This document shows, one piece after another, positions 15,823 through 31,140 of a stretch of DNA of 64,000 nt; positions within the stretch are counted from its first letter, which is position 1, and each line of letters opens with the position of its first letter. Location of the stretch: NCBI RefSeq assembly GCF_030345335.1, contig NZ_JAPVRC010000005.1, positions 62,001 to 126,000 of the forward strand, in the 5' to 3' direction. The position numbers and the translations under genes are program-made. The stretch comes from Halobacillus campisalis (GTDB lineage: Bacteria > Bacillota > Bacilli > Bacillales > Halobacillaceae). The notes under the pieces are model-generated. The model was not told where the DNA came from. It saw only the letters and a list, made by a program, of their open reading frames with translations, and ran no database searches.

Positions 15823-16836
15823 TTACATGGAAAGCCCTGCGGTTTGCTTACTGACCGGCGAGATTTCCGTATTCTGATAGTAATGCTTAATAATGTCTTC
15901 ATAAGTCTTGCCGTCCTCAGCCATGCCGTTAGCACCGTATTGACTCATGCCGACGCCGTGGCCGTAGCCCCTTGTCGTGAAGATCATATGGTCTTCTTTT
16001 TGTTCGATGGTGAAGTCGCTTGATTGCAATCCTAACTTCTCGCGGATTTCCCGGCCGGTAAATTTGCTGTCGCCGACTGAGAGTTCAGCTACGCGGCCGC
16101 CTGGTGTCTTTGCTAGATTTATATTCTCTATGCCTGAGTCAATCTGGACATTGAGTGCGGTCTCTAAATCAGGGATGGATACTACCTTTTGATCAAAAAA
16201 TTTAGGGGAGTCCGTGTCCCACGGGCTTTCTACGCTTTTTAAATAGGGGATTTCATTTTCCCAGTAATCCTCTGAGTTCTCGGTGAAGCCGTTGCTCGTT
16301 GAGAAGAAGGCGGCGGTGATCGGTTCTTCTTCGTAGGTGATGATTTTCCCTGCTGTTTCTTTTACCGCCTGGACGATTCTCGCCTTATTGTGGTTGTATT
16401 GGTCCTGCCATAATTCCCTAAGCTCATCGTCGTTTTTGTACACCTGATGCTGGGTGGTGTCTGTGACGTCGGCGGCTTCAGAGTACGGTTTCCCGCCCGT
16501 CAGCTGCTGGGTGATGTACGTGCGTGCGGCCAGGGACTGGGCCTTCAGGGCTTCCAGTTCGAAGTTGGCGGGCATTTCGGAGGCAACGACTCCTGCCACG
16601 TATTCCTCAAGCGGCACTTCCTCCACTTTTTTGCTGGCACTGCGCATCACCTGGATGGAAAATGGGGAGAGGTTCGCCGGAATCTCCAGGACTGCTTCTT
16701 CCTGCGGCTGTGTTTCTTGTACAGTAGCTGTATCGTTTTTTCCGATGTATGGTGCGACGATGAGGGCAGGTATGAGTAAAATGCCCAAAAAAATGCTGAT
16801 GATTGTGATGATCCCTATTCGATGGTTTCGCTTCAT
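15823..16836 (-). CDS. spoIID: Stage II sporulation protein D (lytic transglycosylase)
   Basis: A mother-cell membrane enzyme that cleaves septal peptidoglycan during engulfment, in complex with SpoIIM and SpoIIP. One N-terminal membrane helix (IGIITIISIFLGILLIPALI) precedes the SpoIID domain with the landmarks VPLEEYVAGVVASEMPANFE (catalytic Glu in VASEMP), ALKAQSLAARTYI and YGHGVGMSQYGANGMA. At 337 residues the length is normal. It follows murA at a distance of about 120 bp that contains murA's terminator, so it probably has its own SigE promoter. Confidence 0.96.
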   Translation of the reverse strand: MKRNHRIGIITIISIFLGILLIPALIVAPYIGKNDTATVQETQPQEEAVLEIPANLSPFSIQVMRSASKKVEEVPLEEYVAGVVASEMPANFELEALKAQSLAARTYITQQLTGGKPYSEAADVTDTTQHQVYKNDDELRELWQDQYNHNKARIVQAVKETAGKIITYEEEPITAAFFSTSNGFTENSEDYWENEIPYLKSVESPWDTDSPKFFDQKVVSIPDLETALNVQIDSGIENINLAKTPGGRVAELSVGDSKFTGREIREKLGLQSSDFTIEQKEDHMIFTTRGYGHGVGMSQYGANGMAEDGKTYEDIIKHYYQNTEISPVSKQTAGLSM

Positions 16837-16907
16837 ATCTCGTCCTCCTGAATCATTAGTAGACCTCTCTACTAAATTGTATCCATCAGGAGGCGTTGAT
16901 AGAACTT

Positions 16908-16943
16908 AAAAAAGCAATCCCTTTTGAAGAAAAGGAATTGCTT
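16908..16943 (-). terminator. Terminator of murA
   Basis: AAGCAATTCCTTTTC / AAAAGGGATTGCTT stem followed by T6 on the minus strand. Confidence 0.85.
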
Positions 16944-16956
16944 AAGATAAGATAAT

Positions 16957-18267
16957 TTATAAGGTCGATACAGATTCGCTTGCTTCAGTTTCTTCTACAT
17001 TCGCTTCATCTTCATTGACCCGCTCGATGTCTGCGCCGAGCAGCTTCAATTTCTCTGCAAAATCTACATATCCGCGATCCAAGTGCTTAAGTTCTGTCAC
17101 TCGGGTATAACCGTCGGCTACAAGTCCCGCAAGGATTAACGCAGCTCCAGCTCGTAAGTCTGTCGCTTGTACTTCAGCTCCCTGAAGATCCGTCGGTCCT
17201 TCGATGATTACGCTGCGGCCCTCGATTTTCATTTTTGCGTTCATACGGCGGAATTCTTCCACGTGCATGAAACGATTCTCAAAGACGGTTTCTGTAATGA
17301 CGCTTGTTCCCTGCGCGTTCAGCATAAGAGCCATCATTTGTGACTGCATATCTGTCGGGAAACCAGGGTGCGGCATCGTTTTGATGTCTGTCGCTTTTAA
17401 CTTGGAAGGTCCAATGACGCGCAGGCCATCTTCTTCTTCCTGGATCGTGACACCCATTTCTTCCATTTTCGCTACGACTGAACGTAAATGTTCATGCATA
17501 GCTCCTTGAACTAATACATTTCCACCGGTGATTGCGGCTGCTACCATAAAGGTGCCTGCTTCAATTCGGTCAGGAATAATGTTGTGAGTGGCGCCGTAAA
17601 GCTTGTCGACACCATGAATACGAATAGTTTCAGTACCTGCCCCTACGATGTGGGCACCCATTTTATTTAAGTAGTTAGCCAAATCAACAATTTCCGGTTC
17701 TTTCGCACAATTCTCAAGAACGGTTTTGCCTTCTGCCAATGCAGCGGCCATGATGATATTTTCTGTAGCCCCGACACTCGGTACGTCGAAGTAAATCTTC
17801 GCACCTTTCAGGCGGCCTTCTACATTAGCTTCAATTGTTCCATTTCCTACTGTAATCTCAGCTCCCATGGCTTCAAAGCCTTTAAGATGCTGATCTAATG
17901 GACGTGATCCGATAGCACAGCCACCAGGCAGTGCAACTTTTGCGTGTCCATAGCGGGCCAATAATGGTCCCATTACAAGCACAGAAGCTCTCATCTTGCG
18001 TACATATTCTATAGGAGCTTCTGTTAGTAGTTCTTTAGAAGCGTCGACTGTAACTGTTCTTCCTTCCATGTGAACCTCTGCATTCATATGGCGGATCACT
18101 TCGTTGATTGTGCGAACGTCAGCGAGAGCTGGTACGTCGTGTAACACACTTTTTCCTTCGCTTGCGATTATACTTGCTGCGATGACAGGCAGTACGGCAT
18201 TCTTTGCACCTTCAGCTCTTACAGTGCCTTCAAGCTGCCTTCCACCACGGACGATGATTTTTTCCAA
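16957..18267 (-). CDS. murA: UDP-N-acetylglucosamine 1-carboxyvinyltransferase (MurAA)
   Basis: Catalyses the first committed step of peptidoglycan synthesis: transfer of enolpyruvate from PEP to UDP-GlcNAc, the fosfomycin target. 436 residues. The catalytic Cys lies in [17 protein letters not shown] (about residue 116), and the N-terminal KNAVLP motif is present. The start is a TTG at 18267 with GGAGGAGA upstream. The order ywzB-ywmB-murA-spoIID marks it as the essential MurAA. A paralog lies at 48322-49608. The C-terminus ends in an acidic tail ([15 protein letters not shown]). Confidence 0.97.
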   Translation of the reverse strand: MEKIIVRGGRQLEGTVRAEGAKNAVLPVIAASIIASEGKSVLHDVPALADVRTINEVIRHMNAEVHMEGRTVTVDASKELLTEAPIEYVRKMRASVLVMGPLLARYGHAKVALPGGCAIGSRPLDQHLKGFEAMGAEITVGNGTIEANVEGRLKGAKIYFDVPSVGATENIIMAAALAEGKTVLENCAKEPEIVDLANYLNKMGAHIVGAGTETIRIHGVDKLYGATHNIIPDRIEAGTFMVAAAITGGNVLVQGAMHEHLRSVVAKMEEMGVTIQEEEDGLRVIGPSKLKATDIKTMPHPGFPTDMQSQMMALMLNAQGTSVITETVFENRFMHVEEFRRMNAKMKIEGRSVIIEGPTDLQGAEVQATDLRAGAALILAGLVADGYTRVTELKHLDRGYVDFAEKLKLLGADIERVNEDEANVEETEASESVSTL

Positions 18268-18301
18268 AGTTCATTCTCCTCCGCGTCCATATTCATTATT
18301 A

Positions 18302-19021
18302 TTAATATTCAGCAGTAAGGATGGGTGTGCCAATTGTGACGTTCGTTGCGCTGCCCAAATTTCTTGCAGCGAATTGAACATTCATGGCTCCACTCGGTAA
18401 CTCAATGGCCCCATCCCATCTTTTCGTGTAACCGGATCTGCTCGTCCAGCTTTCATCTGTCGTTTGTTCAATGTTTGTTATATCGAATGTTTGTTGGAAT
18501 TTCTGATAGAGTAAAACTTCATCAATAATACCATTAATCTCCGTTTTAATGAATGAGTATAAAGTGACATTTGTTGTAAAAATTTGCGCTTTTACTCTAT
18601 CGCTTAAAAGCACCATAAATTGGGATGCTAGTGGTTTTGTACCCTGTGATGTAACGGTGTAAACTACTTCAAAGGAAATGTCTTCAAGTTTAGGAACCAC
18701 TATCATAAACTGTTCGACAAAGTCCCCGTTTTTGTGACGTTTTTCATAGATATATTTAGTTGCTTCTGTCGTTTCTTCTTCTGTTAGTTTATCCGACTGA
18801 AACTGTTGTTTTATTTTCTGCTGAGTCTCTTGTAGATATTCGTAGTTGATCGATTCTTTTAGTGTAATATTCAATTCTGTGACTTCAAGTTGTTCATCCT
18901 CGGCAAAAGCTGCTAATTCAATTAATGGTGAAATTTCACTCCACCCTTGTGCCGTGGTTTGTGGATGAACACCATTTGCTATTACAATGATTGCCGCTAA
19001 GCATATCCCTGTCCATTTCAT
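18302..19021 (-). CDS. ywmB: YwmB-family exported protein
   Basis: A 239-residue protein with a signal peptide (WTGICLAAIIVIANGVHPQT). The mature part resembles the YwmB family, which databases describe as having a TATA-box-binding-protein-like fold; no nucleic-acid role is implied for an exported protein. It sits between ywzB and murA as in B. subtilis. Function unknown; conserved presence in spore formers hints at an envelope role during growth or sporulation. Confidence 0.85.
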   Translation of the reverse strand: MKWTGICLAAIIVIANGVHPQTTAQGWSEISPLIELAAFAEDEQLEVTELNITLKESINYEYLQETQQKIKQQFQSDKLTEEETTEATKYIYEKRHKNGDFVEQFMIVVPKLEDISFEVVYTVTSQGTKPLASQFMVLLSDRVKAQIFTTNVTLYSFIKTEINGIIDEVLLYQKFQQTFDITNIEQTTDESWTSRSGYTKRWDGAIELPSGAMNVQFAARNLGSATNVTIGTPILTAEY

Positions 19022-19159
19022 ATGTATCTCTCTCCCCGTTCTTCTTTATACTTTCAAGTGTGAACGGAGAATCTTACATTCATACGAAACAATTACTGAC
19101 ATGATTAGACAATGAGTGAATCGATCCCCTTTCTCGAAGCAGCAGCGTCCATGTACGAC

Positions 19160-19393
19160 TTAAAATAAATACACAAGACTGCCTGACCATTCAATAAGCT
19201 GTAAGAAAAAATTACTTACTGAAGTGGCGATAGCAATGGTAATCAGGATCATAAAAACTCGAATTTCAAAGACGTGGTCCTTGCGGAATAACTGCTCAAG
19301 ATTCACTGCCTGCAATACCTTCCATGTAATGATGATGAAGATGATATGGGAGGTCATGCTGAGGAGTGCTTCTTCCACGAAATACTGATCCAT
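19160..19393 (-). CDS. ywzB: DUF1146 membrane protein YwzB
   Basis: A 77-residue protein with two membrane helices (MTSHIIFIIITWKVLQAVNL and a second one, VFMILITIAIATSVSNFFLQ). This is the DUF1146 family, almost always found between the atp operon and ywmB/murA in Bacillaceae. I place the start at the ATG at 19393 because GAGGTG lies 6 bases upstream; a GTG at 19402 overlaps that site. Function unknown. Confidence 0.88.
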   Translation of the reverse strand: MDQYFVEEALLSMTSHIIFIIITWKVLQAVNLEQLFRKDHVFEIRVFMILITIAIATSVSNFFLQLIEWSGSLVYLF

Positions 19394-19686
19394 TTCGTAC
19401 ACCTCGCTAACTTCTCTTCTAAATGACGCTTATATCTCAGAATCACATTTTATGAGTTCTTTGTCAACCAGGGCATCTTTAATGAAAGCGCTTCGAATGT
19501 GACGTTTTTGTGAATGTTGTTTTACAGCAGGAAGTGTCATAATTATTATTTCCTGCGCAATATTTTTAATTTCCCGGGAAATAGTGACAAGATAATCGAA
19601 TGAGAGGGTATCTAAAGGGCAGTTTTTATAGGTCAATGTGATTTTGTCGATTCAACTGAAATTTTTCCGTGACTAATAATGGAGCA

Positions 19687-19760
19687 TGAAGTACCGGGGT
19701 ACCACTCGCTTTCCATTGGCGTAAGGTGAGCTTCATCGGATAACGAAAACAACTGAAGAA
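19687..19760 (-). repeat. Deleted family A element with E-type flanks
   Basis: Left arm and half-core (CTCGCTTTCCATTGGCGTAA, GGTGAGCTTCATCGG) run straight into TAACGAAAACAACTGA, which matches the right flank of the copy at 5206. The right half has been lost by an internal deletion. Confidence 0.65.
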
Positions 19761-20055
19761 ATGCTTCTCAGTAAAAAACCCCTTTAAGTGAGAAGCGCTC
19801 AGAAGAAAGTCTTCAACACATCCTCCGACTAAATTGGAGAAATGGTATTTTAAAAATGACTAGCTTTTTAGCGGGTATGACGTTCATTAGAAAGCATATT
19901 TCCTCCCGAGGTAGCGATTAATTATATTCGTTACTGCTTTAGAGTGCAATGCCATTGGCTTCTTTCTTTAAACCGAACCTTTAGAGAATGAAGTTCTAAA
20001 GTGTTTGAACATTTTTCATCCTCTCGATACTATTCCGAGAGGAAATCTACGCAAT

Positions 20056-20172
20056 GGGCGTAGGGAAACGGTGAGACTCCTGTGGGATAAGCGGGGCAGG
20101 TGAGACCCCGGAAGGCGAAGCCTGAGGAGGCTCAGCTCACGCCCGCGGAAAGCGAACCGTTTCCCGGAGCCC
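20056..20172 (+). repeat. Family A palindromic element, forward orientation
   Basis: Arms GGGCGTAGGGAAACGG / CCGTTTCCCGGAGCCC. Outer flanks ATTCCGAGAG / ATCTCGGAAT. Confidence 0.85.
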
Positions 20173-20233
20173 TTAACTCTCACTAACATCTCGGAATCGT
20201 GTTTTAACAAGAAGCAAGGTAAATTCTTTAAAC

Positions 20234-20266
20234 AAAAAACTGCTTTCGAAATGAAAGCAGTTCTTT

Positions 20267-20268
<2 letters not shown>
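20234..20268 (-). terminator. Terminator of the atp operon
   Basis: AACTGCTTTC / GAAAGCAGTT stem with T runs on both strands, at the atpC stop. Confidence 0.9.
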
Positions 20269-20692
<424 letters not shown>

Positions 20693-20757
20693 TCATAAGC
20701 GCCGGTGTCAGGCGCTCCGCGTTACGGAACCCCTGAGTGACACTTGCAATGATATGC

Positions 20758-22182
<1,425 letters not shown>

Positions 22183-22270
22183 TTACTATTAAGAGAAGCT
22201 GTAAGCGCCCATGTCAGGGTGCTTTATGCTAAACATTCGAACATGAAATTAATGCGTTAGAATCCGAGAC

Positions 22271-23140
<870 letters not shown>

Positions 23141-23182
23141 TCACCACCCTTTCTAGCTTTTTAAGCATTTATAAAGAGTCAT

Positions 23183-24697
<1,515 letters not shown>

Positions 24698-24703
24698 TCA
24701 CCC

Positions 24704-26273
<1,570 letters not shown>

Positions 26274-26287
26274 TTATGCTTTTATAA

Positions 26288-27034
<747 letters not shown>

Positions 27035-27403
27035 CTAATCTGTTGATTTGTTGAACAGGTAATCTATTGAAATGACAAGGTAGGCTGTCATTAAGCCCAA
27101 TACTACCGAAATCAGGTGGAAATGTTCTTCAAACTGAAGGGCGATCACTACGGCTAACGCGCCGGAAGCGAGTCGCGTAAATGTACCGATTCCTCTAGTG
27201 GTGTGGTTGTTTGCTGTGGATTCACCAAATTTCTGAATCTTTCGCTGCATTAACCAGAGGTTGTAGAAACTAAGGATGCTTCCTAAGAGAAGCCCGAGGA
27301 AAACCGGCTGCCAGGGTGTGATTCCCCAGCCTAAAACGAGTAATGCCAGAAGGTAGAACATCCATTTCCGCTGACGGGCTATCATCTGTTGATAATCTTC
27401 CAA
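27035..27403 (-). CDS. atpI: ATP synthase-associated protein AtpI
   Basis: A 122-residue protein with four membrane helices (WMFYLLALLVLGWGITPW, PVFLGLLLGSILSFYNLWLM and two more). It helps c-ring assembly and was linked in an alkaliphilic Bacillus to Mg2+ uptake together with AtpZ. The start is a TTG, 1 base after the atpZ stop. Confidence 0.93.
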   Translation of the reverse strand: MEDYQQMIARQRKWMFYLLALLVLGWGITPWQPVFLGLLLGSILSFYNLWLMQRKIQKFGESTANNHTTRGIGTFTRLASGALAVVIALQFEEHFHLISVVLGLMTAYLVISIDYLFNKSTD

Positions 27404-27404
27404 G

Positions 27405-27623
27405 TTAATCGTCTCCCGTGTACGCTCGTACTAAATGAATGGTTCCGTATGTACCTGCTCCTACTCCCAGGAATATACCTAAGATCAGGAATAGTGGACC
27501 TGTGGAAAATTGGCCGTCCACCCACTTTCCCATGTAAACCCCGACTAGTGGTCCGCCTGCTAGTTGAGACACGATAGCGCTTGTTAATGCCATCGCTTGA
27601 AACGGTGATTGTGAGTGCTTCAA
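27405..27623 (-). CDS. atpZ: AtpZ, first gene of the atp operon
   Basis: A 72-residue protein with two membrane helices (MALTSAIVSQLAGGPLVGVY and LFLILGIFLGVGAGTYGTIH), typical of AtpZ. In B. pseudofirmus OF4 AtpZ with AtpI has been linked to divalent-cation transport that supports the synthase. The start is a TTG at 27623 with GAGGTG upstream; the longer reading with MIRFSYIPH has no ribosome site. B. subtilis lacks this gene in the operon. Confidence 0.9.
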   Translation of the reverse strand: MKHSQSPFQAMALTSAIVSQLAGGPLVGVYMGKWVDGQFSTGPLFLILGIFLGVGAGTYGTIHLVRAYTGDD

Positions 27624-27693
27624 TGTAACACCTCTTCTATCGTTTAAAAAAGAGTGAGGTATGTATGAAAACCTTATCATTCCACACTATGTA

Positions 27694-27722
27694 AGAATAC
27701 AATAGGGGTACTTTGATGTCAA
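27694..27722 (-). promoter_or_regulatory. SigA promoter of the atp operon
   Basis: TTGACA, 17 bp, TATTCT on the minus strand, about 70 bp before atpZ; the best -35 box in the window. Confidence 0.85.
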
Positions 27723-27827
27723 TGTGTTTGGGACCAAAAGTACAAATGTCCGACACGAAATGATCACATTTTTGACACATTTTCTGAAAATTCGCCGAAC
27801 TAGATTTGACAACTAAAAAATGACAAT

Positions 27828-27853
27828 AAAAACAGCCGCTACAACGGCTGTCT
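27828..27853 (-). terminator. Terminator, apparently of the subtilase gene 950 bp upstream
   Basis: ACAGCCGTTGTAGCGGCTGT stem followed by TTTTTATTG on the minus strand. No gene lies between it and the subtilase stop at 28808 except composite repeat A. Confidence 0.8.
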
Positions 27854-27988
27854 GTTTGGTGATTTTCTTTAATTTTTGATTGTGTTAAATGTAGTTGTTG
27901 ATATTGATAAGTGAGTTATTCAACAATATGGCAGGGTAGCAGAAGACTTAATTTCGAGATAATCTGGGTTCGTTGCCGTATGAAGAGT

Positions 27989-28369
27989 CAGGGGTTGTTG
28001 GGAAGCTACTCGCTTTCCTGTGGGGGAAGTGGCGAGCTTCCTCGGGCTGAAGTCTTTGCTGTTCCGTCCTCGTGATGAGAGGAAGGTGGTTTTAGGAATG
28101 GACTCGCTTTCCGTGGGAGTGCAGTGAGCTTCCTCAGGCTTCGCCTTCCGGGATCTCACCAATCACTCTCATCCCACAGGAGTCTCGCCCACTCCTAAAA
28201 CCACCTCATTTAAATTTGAGAGACGGAACTTAGAAAATAGTTCTCATTTACCAACATTCGGAGAAATCAAATAAGTATGCTACCTGAACAATTGGCATAG
28301 ACCACTGGAGTGCTACCAAGCTTCAGCGCTTTTTCAATAAAGAATTCAAGCAGCTTCCCAACCACCCCA
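27989..28369 (-). repeat. Family A element, reverse, interrupted by another family A copy
   Basis: Left half at 27989-28044 (GGGGTTGTTGGGAAGCTACT) and right end at 28351-28369 (CAGCTTCCCAACCACCCC) belong to one copy, with the complete copy at 28084-28206 inside it. Confidence 0.65.
28084..28206 (-). repeat. Family A element, reverse, nested
   Basis: Arms AGGTGGTTTTAGGAATGG / ACTCCTAAAACCACCT. Outer flanks GTTCCGTC / GACGGAAC mark the full inserted unit as about 28049-28229. Confidence 0.85.
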
Positions 28370-28546
28370 TGCAAAGTAAATGAGAAAAAATCCATTTACC
28401 AAGAAGCAGCGTCTTCTATACGACTGTCCGGTGAGAATATAGCGCTCTACAGCAAGTTTTTCAACATGGCAGCATCTTTGACAATCACTATACGAACATC
28501 AATGTTCATCTTTTCTTGAAGCGGTTTCGAGAAACTTATATGGCAA

Positions 28547-28668
28547 AGGGGCGGAGGGAAACGGTGAGACTCCTGGGGGATTAGCGGGACAGGTGAGACC
28601 CCGCAGAGCTAAGCTCGAGGAGGCTCAGCGCCCGCCCCCCGGAAAGCGATCCGTTTCCCGGAGCCCCT
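28547..28668 (+). repeat. Family A element, forward orientation
   Basis: Arms AGGGGCGGAGGGAAACGG / CCGTTTCCCGGAGCCCCT. Same subtype as the copies at 33572 and 59261. Confidence 0.85.
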
Positions 28669-28807
28669 AAATTCTCATTATGTCTTGAAACTGAGTCTTC
28701 CACTAAAGGGAGCTTATATGAATAGGAACACGGAACTTTAACAGAGCATAATTTTTGTGGCTCCGCTTCGCTTTCCCAGGAGCTGAAGAAATCTTACTGC
28801 CATTCCA

Positions 28808-30955
28808 TTATTGAAATTGAATCTGAAACGAATAGCTGAACGTTTCTTCCTCAATTTCCACAGTCACTACTGCTATATAAGCACCTTTGAAGTCATCACT
28901 CATTTCGAGTTCGATTTCCCCTTCATTCATTCCTTCTTCGAGATCCTCAAGTTCCAGGAGATTCCCTTGATGAAACATCGTCCCGGCCCGGTAGAGATCA
29001 ACGCTTAAATGATCGGCCGCTTCTGATAAATTGAAACGGTACGTCAAATCCGCTTTCGTTTCCCAGTCTTTATAAAGCTCGAATCCGGATACTTTTTCAT
29101 AATCTGATATATCCATCATAAACAAGAAAGGAAGGTTGTACTCTTCTCCCCCGCTTTCCACCTCGATATAACCTTCATGGACACCGTCTTTCACAAAAGA
29201 CTTCGTCATCTGCACTTCAATCAGTACTTGTTTTTCTTCACCAGGTGCTACCGAAAAGCTAGCCGGAACTGTCCAGGCTAAGCCGGTTTGCTTAGAAGGC
29301 TGTTTCATACGAACCGTCTGGGAAACGTTCCCCTGATTTTCTACAGTTACTTGAATCTTTTTTCGGAAAAAGTCTTCGTCCACTTTTCCGAAGTTGAGCG
29401 CACCAGGGTTGATCCATAATTCGGGATCAAGCGCAGCTTCAGGGTTTACGTACCCTGCTCCCTGCTCAGTCGGAGGCAACGTTTCTTCCTTGCCCTCAAG
29501 CAAATCGGCTGAACTCATGATCGATGTTTTAATATCAGCCGGGGACCAATCGGGGTGTGCTTCTTTAAGCAGAGCCGCTACGCCTGCGATGTGTGGAGCG
29601 GCCATGCTTGTGCCTTGAAGGGCCTGGTAACCTCCGGGAACGGTGCTGATGACATTTACGCCCGGCGCAAGGACATCAGGCTTTACGTTCCAGTTAGAGG
29701 TTACAGGACCGCGTGAGCTGAACGGCGCAATCGTGTGATCAGCTTTTGTTTGCTCGGTTTCAAGCCACTGATCGGCCGCGATTCCCTTCTCTATCAGCCA
29801 GTCCCCTTCTGATTTCGTGACGGCCGCCACCGGAATAGGTAATTTCAATCCGTCAATCGAACCCTGGAGCGGTTCATCCGCTGTGTTCACGATCAGCACG
29901 GCTTCCGCTCCTTTTACATAAGCCGCTTTCGCTTTTTCTGCAAAACTTGTACCACCACGCGGAACGAGGACGATTTTTCCACTTAAGCGTCTGTCGGCCA
30001 TCTCGGTTAAAGGATATTTCCTCGTAAGATCCCATGGCTTCGATCCTTGTAAAAGCTGGACGCCGAGCTTTTTGTCCTCTCCTTTGATCGTCAGCACGGG
30101 ATGTTCGGCAGGAAGCGCTGAAGCTCCGACCGTGATCGCGTTTGGGGAGGTTGCGGGTGAACCGATCGTCCACGTATCGGGTCCCGCATTGCCCGCGGCT
30201 ACAATGACCGTTGTCCCTAGCTCAATCGCCCGATCAACCGCTTTTGTCGTCGGCCAATCCGGTCCATTAACGTCGTTGCCGAGAGACAGGTTGATCACGT
30301 CCATCCCGTCTTCTACTGCTTCTTCAATCGCCGCAATCACCTGGACCGATGATCCCATTCCTCCAGGACCTAGCGCCCGGTAAGCGTAAATTTCCGCGTC
30401 AGGCGCAACTCCCTTCATATCGCCATTTGCCGCAATAACGCCCGCCACGTGTGTCCCATGCAGCGTCGCTCCATCTTCCATCGTTTCCATCGGATCGTCA
30501 TCAAAATCGATCAAATCAAACCCGCCCTTGTAATTAAGCTGTAAATCCGGGTGAGTGTGATCGACTCCCGTATCAATAACTCCTACTTTGACACCTTCAC
30601 CCGTAAAAGTCGTGTCCGGCCTGAGCGTATCCGTCGTTAACTCTACGCCGCGGGAACTAAGCTGCGTTTCTTGTGTCTTGTATGTTTGTTCAGGGAATTG
30701 ATTAGCAACTTCGCCGAGGCGAGCAATTTTTTCTAATTCCTGCGGAGTCCCTTTGACGGCAATGCCGTTAAAAATCGTTTCATACTCTGCGACGACTTCA
30801 AGTCTAGGAAGCCTGGAGCTGATATGCTGCCTGAACTCGGCAGCTGTTGTGTCTTTTAATTCAAGAATAATGGTGATTTCTTCGCTTGGATCAGGCTGTC
30901 TGAAGCCTGTCAGCAGGGTAATTGTCAGGAGAATGGCGGCGAGTTTCAGCGGCAT
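28808..30955 (-). CDS. Vpr-like subtilisin-family serine protease with PA domain
   Basis: A secreted S8 protease. A signal-type N-terminus (KLAAILLTITLLTG) is followed by an I9-like propeptide to about residue 100. The catalytic triad is Asp in VGVIDTGVDHTHPDL, His in LHGTHVAGVIAANGD and Ser in LQGTSMAAPHIAGVA; the oxyanion Asn lies in VIVAAGNAGPDTW. A PA-type insertion (KIVLVPRGGTSFAEKAKAAY) sits between Asn and Ser, as in B. subtilis Vpr. A C-terminal beta-rich region of about 190 residues follows. I take the ATG at 30955 (AAGGAG upstream); a GTG at 30997 would extend it by 14 residues. No anchor motif, so it is probably released. Confidence 0.93.
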   Translation of the reverse strand: MPLKLAAILLTITLLTGFRQPDPSEEITIILELKDTTAAEFRQHISSRLPRLEVVAEYETIFNGIAVKGTPQELEKIARLGEVANQFPEQTYKTQETQLSSRGVELTTDTLRPDTTFTGEGVKVGVIDTGVDHTHPDLQLNYKGGFDLIDFDDDPMETMEDGATLHGTHVAGVIAANGDMKGVAPDAEIYAYRALGPGGMGSSVQVIAAIEEAVEDGMDVINLSLGNDVNGPDWPTTKAVDRAIELGTTVIVAAGNAGPDTWTIGSPATSPNAITVGASALPAEHPVLTIKGEDKKLGVQLLQGSKPWDLTRKYPLTEMADRRLSGKIVLVPRGGTSFAEKAKAAYVKGAEAVLIVNTADEPLQGSIDGLKLPIPVAAVTKSEGDWLIEKGIAADQWLETEQTKADHTIAPFSSRGPVTSNWNVKPDVLAPGVNVISTVPGGYQALQGTSMAAPHIAGVAALLKEAHPDWSPADIKTSIMSSADLLEGKEETLPPTEQGAGYVNPEAALDPELWINPGALNFGKVDEDFFRKKIQVTVENQGNVSQTVRMKQPSKQTGLAWTVPASFSVAPGEEKQVLIEVQMTKSFVKDGVHEGYIEVESGGEEYNLPFLFMMDISDYEKVSGFELYKDWETKADLTYRFNLSEAADHLSVDLYRAGTMFHQGNLLELEDLEEGMNEGEIELEMSDDFKGAYIAVVTVEIEEETFSYSFQIQFQ

Positions 30956-31095
30956 GATGAGTGGGACTCCTTTTTTAACGTAGTGTGTGTGTTTCACGGG
31001 GAGTTATGCGTGCATGAATTGGCCGTGCTGCCTTTTTTCCAGGAGATTTTTGACAGGATCAAACGTTGAGTAGAAAATGCTATGTAGCTGCAGAC

Positions 31096-31128
31096 GAAAA
31101 AACAGCCTCTCCCTAAGGAAAGGCTGTA
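31096..31128 (-). terminator. Terminator of upp-wecB
   Basis: ACAGCCTTTCC / GGAGAGGCTGT stem with T6, just after the wecB stop. Confidence 0.88.
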
Positions 31129-31140
31129 TCACTTTACCCT

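Larger units (their letters stand above)
19394..20233. other. Repeat-bearing spacer between ywzB and atpC
   Basis: It holds a deleted reverse family A copy (19690) and a complete forward copy (20056). A 68-codon reading at 19430-19636 lacks a ribosome site and a normal start. Confidence 0.65.
27908..28744. repeat. Composite MITE-like unit A (837 bp)
   Basis: Left end GAGTTATTCAACAATATGGC then GAAGACTTAATTTCGAGA. Right end TGTCTTGAAACTGAGTCTTC then AGGGAGCTTATATGAATA. The two ends are imperfect inverted repeats of each other over about 50 bp. It contains three family A copies and codes for nothing. Confidence 0.75.

Noticed and set aside
19430-19636. 68-codon reading upstream of ywzB as a gene
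   Set aside because: It begins at a TTG with no ribosome site, shows no family pattern, and lies in a spacer that also carries repeat debris.
27624-27820. T-box or other riboswitch ahead of the atp operon
   Set aside because: The leader is short after the promoter and shows no T-box motif or riboswitch-like structure.
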